Shown: positions 6,207 through 11,890 of the stretch, piece after piece
Position numbering within the stretch: position 1 is the stretch's first letter
Layout of the letters: each line of letters starts with the position of its first letter
Notes under the pieces: model-generated
Database searches by the model: none
What the model was told of the DNA's origin: nothing
What the model saw: only the letters and a program-made list of their open reading frames with translations
DNA from: Gemmatimonadota bacterium
GTDB taxonomy: Bacteria > Gemmatimonadota > Gemmatimonadetes > Gemmatimonadales > Gemmatimonadaceae
Direction of reading: 5' to 3'
NCBI GenBank assembly: GCA_026387915.1
Contig: JAPLKS010000001.1
Coordinates: 1 to 33,525, forward strand
DNA length: 33,525 bases
Translations under genes and position numbers: made by a program

Positions 6207-6763
6207 TAGCGCTCGCTGTCGGCTGTAGAAGGGTCGTTATGCCAGTCGTCGAGTAGCTGCTGCATTTGTTCTGCCTTCTCGGGTTCGTGCAACGCGATGC
6301 GTGTGAGCTGTGCCGCGACGAACGCGAGTTCGCTTGCGGTGGGTATGAGTTGCTCGATGTCGTCTATGTCGCGGGCGCGTTGCGCATAGAATTTCATGAC
6401 CAGAATGTCGCGACGGCTTACGAGCAACACCCGCATTGGGTGTGGCGCAACGAACGGCGGAAAGGGAAGACAGCGTTGCCGGTAATCGGGCGGCAGCACG
6501 TGCGTATACGACTGAATGCTTCCGTTGAGCCACCCTGGCGGGAGTTGGTCGCTCTCTTCAACTGAGCGAATGGCGTTTTGGAGCCGGCCGAGGTCGGGGT
6601 TGGAGGCCACGACATCGCTATCGGCGGTTTGGCGGTGCAAGTGACCGACGAGCACCAAGGCAGCGCTGCCGCCGAGTACGAGTTCAACTGGTTCGCGGAC
6701 GGTTTTGGAAAAGGAGGTGAGGGCGGTTCGTAAGACGTTGGCGTCCATGGGGCGCGGGGCCAT
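6206..6763 (-). CDS. Nucleotidyltransferase (DUF6036/AbiEii-like superfamily)
   Basis: The 185-aa protein carries LVLGGSAALVLVGHLHRQTADSDVV. GGS (31-33) followed by DSD (48-50) is the minimal nucleotidyltransferase core (GS...DxD) that binds NTP and two metals. Such stand-alone enzymes are common as toxins or antitoxins (MNT, AbiEii) and in DUF6036-type loci; the substrate here is unknown. RRDILVMKFYAQRARDIDDIEQL (about 120-145) matches the helical segment typical after the core in this group. It is the first gene of a two-gene operon, its stop overlapping the start of 5319-6206. The region upstream is AT-rich near the start (ATATATAAAG), with TTGCCA-N17-TAACTT a possible weak promoter. An internal ATG at 6748 is an alternative start. 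Confidence 0.8.
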   Translation of the reverse strand: MAPRPMDANVLRTALTSFSKTVREPVELVLGGSAALVLVGHLHRQTADSDVVASNPDLGRLQNAIRSVEESDQLPPGWLNGSIQSYTHVLPPDYRQRCLPFPPFVAPHPMRVLLVSRRDILVMKFYAQRARDIDDIEQLIPTASELAFVAAQLTRIALHEPEKAEQMQQLLDDWHNDPSTADSER

Positions 6764-6950
6764 ATATAAAGTTATTCCGATAATATGGATGTGGCAAGGA
6801 TGCGGAGATTTCGGGGGTAGGGATGGGTAGGTGTAGTGTCGGCAAAGTCACTGCAGGGTGGTGCGCTTTTGCAGCCAATACGCCATCGTTGGAATGCTGA
6901 GCGGTGCACGGAATTGCGTATCTGCCGCTGTTTTCTGGAGCCAAGACCGT

Positions 6951-7481
6951 ATGACGCCACATGTGTTCCGAACCGGCACAATCGACACCGGCGCAATCGT
7001 GCGCGAAATCCTCAAGGGATACGCGCTCCCCCTGCGCGGGCACCATGGCGTGGTGCACTGGGCGCGCGTGCTCGACAACGGGCTAGGGCTCGCCGAGGCG
7101 AATGACGCGAATGTGGATGTGGTAGTGTTGTTCGCGCTCTTTCACGACTCGCGGCGCGTGAATGAGGGTTCGGACTGGGGGCACGGCCGGCGCGGCGCGG
7201 AGTTGGCGCGCTCGCTGCGTGGCACCTTTGTGCATTTGGCCGACGCGGAGTTCGACCTTCTATATGAAGCGTGCCGCGGGCACACCGAGGGAACCATCTC
7301 CAGCGATGTGACGATTCAGGCCTGTTGGGATGCCGACCGTTTGGATCTCGGGCGCGTGGGGATTATGCCAGAGCCAGAACGGCTCGGCTCCGACTTTGCG
7401 CGGCTGTTGGTGCCCTGGGCGGTGGAGCGCGCCACGCAGAGGGTGGTGCCGGAGATCGTGGTGCGCGAGTGGGGGGTGTAA
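6951..7481 (+). CDS. HD-domain-like metal-dependent hydrolase
   Basis: ATG 6951 (TGGAG about 10 bases upstream) gives 176 aa. Metal-ligand candidates fall in HD order: HH (31-32) and H36 in GHHGVVHWARV, LFHD (H65-D66), WGH (H78), H111 in CRGHTEG and D127/D129 in CWDADRLDLGR. This resembles small HD-superfamily phosphohydrolases acting on nucleotides or signalling phosphates. The exact substrate cannot be told from sequence. It is divergent from the nucleotidyltransferase operon, with about 190 bp between the starts. The frame is open 31 codons further upstream, but those residues do not resemble the fold. Confidence 0.75.
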   Translation: MTPHVFRTGTIDTGAIVREILKGYALPLRGHHGVVHWARVLDNGLGLAEANDANVDVVVLFALFHDSRRVNEGSDWGHGRRGAELARSLRGTFVHLADAEFDLLYEACRGHTEGTISSDVTIQACWDADRLDLGRVGIMPEPERLGSDFARLLVPWAVERATQRVVPEIVVREWGV

Positions 7482-7491
7482 GGCGATACGA

Positions 7492-7614
7492 TCAGGCTGT
7501 TTGGTCTACGAGCTGGACGGTGATCGATTCCCGTTCGAGTTCACCTTTCAGCAGCGCCAAGTCAGCACTCAGGTCGTGGGCTTCGGGGCCGCTGAAAACG
7601 AGGGTGAAGTGCAT
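7492..7614 (-). CDS. 40-aa small ORF, unknown
   Basis: The product begins MHFTLVFSGPEAHDLSADLA, continues through a short amphipathic stretch and ends VQLVDQTA. Codon third positions are mostly G/C, as in genuine genes here, and the start of the peptide resembles a beta-strand followed by a helix. There is no Shine-Dalgarno. It may be the C-terminal part of a broken gene whose upstream part is in the neighbouring frame (7569-7721). No function can be given. Confidence 0.25.
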   Translation of the reverse strand: MHFTLVFSGPEAHDLSADLALLKGELERESITVQLVDQTA

Positions 7615-7672
7615 GGGTGGCTCTGGCTGAAGTAAGAGTCGCGGGCCAACATCCGAATCATGACGCCACCCT

Positions 7673-7708
7673 CTGACAGTACCCGCGCTAGACGGCCTGC
7701 AATGTCAG
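7673..7708. repeat. Inverted repeat CTGACA...TGTCAG
   Basis: CTGACA (7673-7678) and TGTCAG (7703-7708) are separated by 24 bp, about 85 bp upstream of the first YbjN/TY-chaperone-like gene. The same core is found in the much longer inverted repeat at 10855-10911, about 65 bp upstream of the paralogue. Confidence 0.5.
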
Positions 7709-7792
7709 ACCTACCCCTCATTTTACTCTATAGAAGGAGACCCCGCGGCCGTCACTCCGTGCGGCCACAGCAGCTCCCACCGGAGACCCGCG

Positions 7793-8176
7793 ATGTCGCT
7801 GCGCAGCGAAGTGCTCCAGACGTTGAACGCGATCTGTGAGGGGGCGGGGGTTACGGCTCGGTACGACTGCGACATTGAGATCGCGATGGGCGAAGCCACC
7901 TTGTTCGTGCGGATATTCGAAGAAAAGAACACGCTGTGCATTTACCAGTACATCGCGAATAACGTGACCCGGACGTTTGAGGTGGACGAGTTTCTGCATG
8001 ATGTGTGCAGGGACTACATCCTCTACCGGGCGTTTTGGGAAGCCGACCAGATTATCCTGCGCGTCGATTTACTGGCAAAGCCATTTGTGCCGGCGCATTT
8101 TCAGCATGCGTTGGATACGTTCGCGGAGTATTCGGCGGCGGTGGCGCCGGAGGCGCAGGGGTGGTCGAAGTGGTGA
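7793..8176 (+). CDS. YbjN/TY-chaperone-like protein, paralogue 1
   Basis: This 127-aa protein has an alternating helix-strand pattern: MSLRSEVLQTLNAICEGAGV, then strands DIEIAMGEATLFVRIFE, LCIYQYI and ending helix HFQHALDTFAEYSAAVA. This resembles the CesT/YbjN peptide-binding chaperone fold. It is a clear paralogue of 10975-11358 (same length; shared LNALCEGAGV-like start, VDEFL, YRAFWE/FRALWE, ADLxAxPFVP). The start is supported by CCGGAGA upstream. Probable role: cytosolic chaperone or regulator of an unidentified partner. Fold assignment is from pattern only. Confidence 0.7.
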   Translation: MSLRSEVLQTLNAICEGAGVTARYDCDIEIAMGEATLFVRIFEEKNTLCIYQYIANNVTRTFEVDEFLHDVCRDYILYRAFWEADQIILRVDLLAKPFVPAHFQHALDTFAEYSAAVAPEAQGWSKW

Positions 8177-8231
8177 GGCTTGACCACCGGGTTATCGTTC
8201 ATAACGCCTTCCCTGATCGCGGATTCAAGCT

Positions 8232-8450
8232 ATGAAACTCAACTACCATCGCGACACTGATTCGCTCTATATCGATCTTTCGGATCGTCCGAGCGTCGAC
8301 AGTCGCGAAGTCTCCGAAGGTGTCGTGCTGGATTACGACGCGAGCGGGAATTTGGTCGGTATCGACATTGATCACGCGAGCACCAATGTGCAGCTGGATC
8401 GGCTCGTGCTGAGCGACATGGACGCCGAGATTCAGTCGATCGCGAGCTAG
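8232..8450 (+). CDS. DUF2283 domain protein
   Basis: At 72 aa this is the usual size of DUF2283 proteins. Hallmarks visible are YHRDTDSLYIDLSDRP near the start, then VVLDYDASGNLVGIDIDHAS, the conserved strand with D.DG/N.VGIEI pattern. Function is unknown, but the family is often beside toxin-antitoxin or chaperone-like small genes, as here. It follows the YbjN-like gene by 55 bp on the same strand. Confidence 0.9.
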   Translation: MKLNYHRDTDSLYIDLSDRPSVDSREVSEGVVLDYDASGNLVGIDIDHASTNVQLDRLVLSDMDAEIQSIAS

Positions 8451-8584
8451 CGAGCGGCCCTGCCGTTGCGTGGCGCACACTCGTGCCGGTCCGTCTGGAG
8501 TAAATAGGGGGACGGTGCGGCAGGCGAGGGCAGACTGTCAGACCGCCGGCGCATCCTGATGAGTCACTCACCAGGAGCACCACC

Positions 8585-9046
8585 ATGCGCTACCTCGCCA
8601 CCGTCGGCCTTCTTCTCCTCGCCGGCTGTGCCACCATCATGCACGGCACCTCGCAGGGCCTTGGACTCTCCAGCTCACCCACCGACGCCAAAGTCACCGT
8701 CGACAACAAACCACTCGGCAACACGCCGGTCGTGGCCACGCTCTCGCGAAAGGACACGCACATCATTCGGTTCGAGATGGCGGGGTTCCTCCCCTACGAG
8801 GCCACCGTCACGCGCAAGGTGAGTGGCTGGGTATGGGGCAATATCATCTTCGGTGGTTTGATTGGACTCGCTGTCGATGCGATCACCGGCGGACTCTACG
8901 AGCTCTCGCCCGAACAAGTCACGGCCACGCTCGGCAAGCAGACGGGCGCGAATGTCACGCCGGCCAAGCCCGGTTCGCTGAATATTTTTGTGGTGCTCGC
9001 GCCAGATGCCTCGTGGCACAAAGTCGGGCAGCTCAGCCGACAGTAG
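8585..9046 (+). CDS. PEGA-domain lipoprotein
   Basis: The 153-aa product has a lipoprotein signal MRYLATVGLLLLAGC (lipobox LAGC, Cys15). Next comes a PEGA-like domain, SSSPTDAKVTVDNKPLGNTP followed by VVATLSRKDTHIIRFEMAGF (about 29-70), the typical surface-associated beta-sandwich. A hydrophobic Gly-rich stretch, WGNIIFGGLIGLAVDAITGGLY (about 82-104), follows, a frequent feature of these PEGA lipoproteins. Likely envelope-located. A good Shine-Dalgarno CCAGGAGCACC precedes the ATG. Transcribed alone, convergent with DUF4236. Confidence 0.9.
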   Translation: MRYLATVGLLLLAGCATIMHGTSQGLGLSSSPTDAKVTVDNKPLGNTPVVATLSRKDTHIIRFEMAGFLPYEATVTRKVSGWVWGNIIFGGLIGLAVDAITGGLYELSPEQVTATLGKQTGANVTPAKPGSLNIFVVLAPDASWHKVGQLSRQ

Positions 9047-9076
9047 CTACGCGCCGCGCGACGTAGGGCGGGCTGA

Positions 9077-9373
9077 TTAGTTCATCAGCCACACAAAAAC
9101 GACAACCACGAAGATCGCGAGCAACAACACGGACACTCCTCCCTGCGCTGGCTGATCGGCTGGCGCAGGGGCGGAATCCGGATTCGCGCCGTAGCGTTGG
9201 AAATCGGTGTAGCTCACGCCGGTACCGGGAATGCCAACGCTAGTGCGCGTGCCGTCCTTGCCGATGGTCACATGCGCCCCTCGCAAACCGGCACTTACGC
9301 TCACGCCGCGTTTGCCGAGGTTGAGGCGGAGGCCGGGGAGCAGACGGATGGAGCGGCGGAAGCGGAATCCCAT
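9077..9373 (-). CDS. DUF4236 domain protein with C-terminal membrane anchor
   Basis: From ATG 9373 the protein (98 aa) starts MGFRFRRSIRLLPGLRLNLG, then KRGVSVSAGLRGAHVTIG and SVGIPGTGVSYTDF, the signature of DUF4236. A Pro/Ala linker leads to one C-terminal transmembrane helix (VSVLLLAIFVVVVFVWLMN), so it is probably membrane-anchored with the beta-rich domain outside the bilayer. An ATG three codons upstream (9382) is possible. Function is unknown. Confidence 0.9.
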   Translation of the reverse strand: MGFRFRRSIRLLPGLRLNLGKRGVSVSAGLRGAHVTIGKDGTRTSVGIPGTGVSYTDFQRYGANPDSAPAPADQPAQGGVSVLLLAIFVVVVFVWLMN

Positions 9374-9447
9374 GGTCGTCATCCAATGTTGTGGAGTCTT
9401 TCGGTCAGAATAGCTGGCTCAGATGCAGCGACGAACTTACATGCCGT

Positions 9448-10248
9448 TTAGGTGCCCTGCTTCTCGTCCCGATCCCAATGCCACGCAGCGAAAGCATCGA
9501 TGATGCCTAGATCTTGCTGGCCATAAATGTTCAGCAAGGTTTGTCCGAGATCGATGATCTCAGAATACGACTTGTTCTTGGGGAAGAATCGTTCACTCTT
9601 CTTTGTGACGATTGGAAAGAGTGCCGTGTTGATATAGTGAAGCCAGGGCGAATAGATGCCTTTGGTCACGGCAGGCACATGTGCGGCATCGTATCGGTCC
9701 ACCAGCGTCTTAGCGTGAGCCACGGTGGCTACCTCAAACGCTCCCTTAAGTAAATCAAGCACGGACTTGCATTCTTCGGGCGTCAGTACGTTTACGCTCG
9801 CTTTCCCCACACCTGTATAGCCAAAGGTGCTGAGTCCCTTCAGTCTATCAGAAATTGTGGAATCGCTCGATATCGCCGGTACATACTTTGCGACAGCGGC
9901 ACGCATCTGCTCCTTGCTAGCTACGCTCTCGAGTGCTGGCTTTCGGAAACGCAGAAGTTGGATAAGACCATCCAAATCGACGTCCGTTATGGAGGATTTT
10001 TTTACAAGAGCGCCAAGCAGCTCTCGAGCGACCGGGCGAAATACTCGGATGGCGTGTAGCCGGCGCTTGTAATGGTCGCTTTCTTCGAACTGCCCAAAGT
10101 ACATGCTCGGCGTCAGGTCATCGGCCATTTGAACACGCTCCTTGATTGCGTATCGGGGAATTAGCATTTGGAGGTGACATGCCAGGCAAAATAAATTTGC
10201 TTCGGAAAGTTCCGCGATAACCGTGCGAAGAGGAAGAGTAACCACCAT
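9448..10248 (-). CDS. Hypothetical protein, second gene of a lower-GC two-gene module
   Basis: The start is taken at ATG 10248 (266 aa), because the in-frame sequence upstream is Arg/Pro/Gly-rich and overlaps the preceding gene. No family is recognised. Recognisable local patterns are a two-Cys segment FCLACHLQM (about residue 22), a helical region FRPVARELLGALVKK, FGYTGVGKASVNVL, and a C-terminal SPWLHYINTALFPIV. The gene is clearly less GC-rich than its surroundings, which suggests acquisition. It begins 25 bp after the LRV-repeat gene on the same strand, forming a probable operon with it. Confidence 0.65.
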   Translation of the reverse strand: MVVTLPLRTVIAELSEANLFCLACHLQMLIPRYAIKERVQMADDLTPSMYFGQFEESDHYKRRLHAIRVFRPVARELLGALVKKSSITDVDLDGLIQLLRFRKPALESVASKEQMRAAVAKYVPAISSDSTISDRLKGLSTFGYTGVGKASVNVLTPEECKSVLDLLKGAFEVATVAHAKTLVDRYDAAHVPAVTKGIYSPWLHYINTALFPIVTKKSERFFPKNKSYSEIIDLGQTLLNIYGQQDLGIIDAFAAWHWDRDEKQGT

Positions 10249-10273
10249 CGCTTTCTGTGCTACAGCACAACCA

Positions 10274-10840
10274 CTATCTCGAGCGCGTTGACAGTTCCGA
10301 CGTCGCTGCCTCCGCGACATCCTTCGACCCATCCTCGCGCAGCTGCCTGAGCCACTTGGTGGGGGTGGCGCCATTAGAGGCGACCGCGCGCCGCACGCTC
10401 GGATCAGGGTGCCGACTCAAGCTCTCACAGAGCACCGCTAAGTCGGCGTTCTCAAACATCGACATCGTGTTCGCCACAGCCTCGGCGACGTCCGGATCCG
10501 AAGCAATGAGCGCGAGCACGGTCGACTCCGACGCCAAGCGCTGGAACATTCGGTTCGTAACCGCCTGAATCCTGACACTGGAGCAGGGATCGGTGGCCAA
10601 CTGAAGCGCCGCGTCGCCTGGGAGGTGTTCGCGACTCGCCGCCGACCGGCGCACCGCGCCTGCCTGATGCTGCGCCGCGGCTCCAAAAAAGCCGGCGTAG
10701 TCCGCGGTGTCGGGGAGGATGCTCAGCACGTACTCCAAGTGCAAAGCGCCGAGTGAAAACTCCTGGGATTCACCAGCCACAGACACTGCCAGCACAAAAC
10801 GCGCTTGCGTCGGATTTTCTTCGTCTCGTTTCTTTGTCAT
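10274..10840 (-). CDS. Variant leucine-rich/HEAT-like repeat protein
   Basis: From ATG 10840 the protein is 188 aa. Repeats of the form LATDPCSSVRIQAVTNR, IASDPDVAEAVANT and LSRHPDPSVRRAVASNGATP (about 90-180) match the alpha-helical LRV/HEAT pattern (DPxxxVRxAVAxN), used for protein-protein contacts. The N-terminal part (FVLAVSVAGESQEFSLGALHLEYVLSILP) looks like a separate beta/alpha piece. It is the first gene of a probable operon with 9448-10248. The start is supported by position and charge pattern MTKKRDEENPTQA, although no strong Shine-Dalgarno is present. Binding partner unknown. Confidence 0.75.
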   Translation of the reverse strand: MTKKRDEENPTQARFVLAVSVAGESQEFSLGALHLEYVLSILPDTADYAGFFGAAAQHQAGAVRRSAASREHLPGDAALQLATDPCSSVRIQAVTNRMFQRLASESTVLALIASDPDVAEAVANTMSMFENADLAVLCESLSRHPDPSVRRAVASNGATPTKWLRQLREDGSKDVAEAATSELSTRSR

Positions 10841-10854
10841 GCGCGAAAGATGAA

Positions 10855-10911
10855 CAGGGGGTCTGACAATTCGGCATGCATTCGGCACAACATGAATTGT
10901 CAGACCCCCTG
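10855..10911. repeat. Perfect 18-bp inverted repeat with 21-bp loop
   Basis: CAGGGGGTCTGACAATTC (10855-10872) and its exact complement (10894-10911) flank a 21-bp loop. It lies between the divergent genes at 10840 (minus) and 10975 (plus), so it could be a shared regulator site, a cruciform, or a REP/MITE-like element. GGGGTCTGACA-type palindromes are common dispersed elements in many genomes. Confidence 0.95.
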
Positions 10912-10974
10912 CTCAGGTTGCAGTAAACGGCGCTGCACTCGCGCGCTCGATCTCCTGACGAACGGAGGGCTCCA

Positions 10975-11358
10975 ATGACGGTACACGACGAGGTGCTCGC
11001 AACGTTGAATGCCCTGTGTGAAGGCGCCGGCGTGCGCGAAGACGATGATGGTGATTTTCGCGTCGTGCTTGGCGAGTGCACCCGATGGGTGCGCACGATT
11101 GAATCGCCTGCCGCCGTTTACGTGTTTGGCTCTGTCGCCACGGACGTACCACGTTCAGCCGAAGTTGACGAGTTTCTGAACGATCGAAACAAAAGCTACG
11201 TCGTCTTTCGCGCGCTGTGGGAGGACGAAGAAATCATTCTGCGTGCTGACCTCATGGCCCAGCCGTTTGTCCCGGGGCAGTTGCAGGTTGCCCTTGAGGA
11301 CTTTGAGCAGGTGGCTGCAGAGCTCGCGCCGGACGCGTGCGAATGGTCGAGGTCATAA
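10975..11358 (+). CDS. YbjN/TY-chaperone-like protein, paralogue 2
   Basis: This 127-aa protein is homologous along its whole length to 7793-8176: MTVHDEVLATLNALCEGAGV, VVLGECTRWVRTIE, VDEFLNDRNKSYVVFRALWE, ADLMAQPFVPGQLQVALEDF. Predicted CesT/YbjN peptide-binding chaperone-like fold in the cytoplasm. The start is supported by GGAGGG just upstream. Its TAA overlaps the ATG of the next ORF (TAATG), so they are coupled. This copy is more acidic than paralogue 1 (EDDDGD). Confidence 0.7.
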   Translation: MTVHDEVLATLNALCEGAGVREDDDGDFRVVLGECTRWVRTIESPAAVYVFGSVATDVPRSAEVDEFLNDRNKSYVVFRALWEDEEIILRADLMAQPFVPGQLQVALEDFEQVAAELAPDACEWSRS

Positions 11359-11543
11359 TGCCTCGATATCATTCGTTTAGCGTTACCTTCGAGCATTCGC
11401 TGGAAGGGTCGGACCAGCGCCGAGTGAATCATGTGGTGATCACCGTGTACGGCGAATCAGAACTCGCCATTCAGGCAGAAATTGAACGGCAGTACCGCAC
11501 GTACACCAACGTGGTGATACTCAGCGTCGATCAACGACAATAG
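11358..11543 (+). CDS. 61-aa small protein coupled to YbjN-like paralogue 2
   Basis: ATG at 11358 overlaps the previous stop by one base (TAATG), so I chose it over an in-frame start 21 bases upstream. The peptide is MPRYHSFSVTFEHSLEGSDQ, then HVVITVYGESELAIQAEIERQ, ending VVILSVDQRQ. It looks like a compact beta-alpha-beta fold with no signal or membrane segment. Family unknown. Co-expression with the chaperone-like protein suggests a partner or client. Confidence 0.6.
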   Translation: MPRYHSFSVTFEHSLEGSDQRRVNHVVITVYGESELAIQAEIERQYRTYTNVVILSVDQRQ

Positions 11544-11551
11544 GGAGCGCT

Positions 11552-11680
11552 GTGACGTCCGTATATACCTGCCGCACCACCTTCGATGATGCGGCGCTCG
11601 AAGAGCTCTTCACCCAACTTGCGTCGATTCCACGGGCGTCTTCGCTCACCGTGGATGCCAGCGCTTGCACCTTTGCGTAA
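11552..11680 (+). CDS. 42-aa small ORF, STAS-like pattern
   Basis: GTG 11552 is preceded by AGGGAG within the 8-base gap from the previous stop. The peptide has TTFDDAALEELFTQLASIPR then ASSLTVDASACTFA, which resembles the central helix and strand of an STAS domain but ends abruptly at TAA. It may be a minimal protein or a truncated gene continuing in the 11692 frame. Tight spacing places it in the same operon. Confidence 0.4.
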   Translation: MTSVYTCRTTFDDAALEELFTQLASIPRASSLTVDASACTFA

Positions 11681-11691
11681 TCAACACCACC

Positions 11692-11823
11692 ATGAGCGGA
11701 ACCTCCCGCATTGCGCTCTGTCCGGACTGGGATGACGATCTGCCTCTGCGGGAAGGGCTCGCGCAATTCTCTGGCACCATTACGGAGTTGGTAATTCCGG
11801 AGCAGGCTTCGCTGTCTGAATAG
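11692..11823 (+). CDS. 43-aa small ORF, unknown
   Basis: ATG 11692 lies 11 bases after the previous stop, with no clear Shine-Dalgarno. The peptide MSGTSRIALCPDWDDDLPLR continues to ITELVIPEQASLSE. It is the last of four consecutive small frames before addB. The frame is open backwards across the preceding stop region (CVINTT before MSG), so it may be the C-terminal half of a frameshifted gene whose N-terminal half is 11552-11680. Confidence 0.35.
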   Translation: MSGTSRIALCPDWDDDLPLREGLAQFSGTITELVIPEQASLSE

Positions 11824-11890
11824 CGGTGTAACCACTGGGGGTAGCGCACCCGTGGAAGAGGTGCCATTCTCCCAATCAGGAGCCTGCACA

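Larger units (their letters stand above)
7482..7792. other. Intergenic stretch with small ORFs and an inverted TGTCAG repeat
   Basis: No long gene lies here. Two overlapping short minus-strand frames look protein-like. One is 7492-7614 (listed separately). The other is 7569-7721, 50 aa, beginning MRGRSDIAGRLARVLSEGG, with GTGACG-N17-TATAGA ending five bases before its ATG. They may be pieces of one frameshifted gene. The inverted repeat at 7673-7708 and the leader of the 7793 gene occupy the remainder. Confidence 0.4.
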
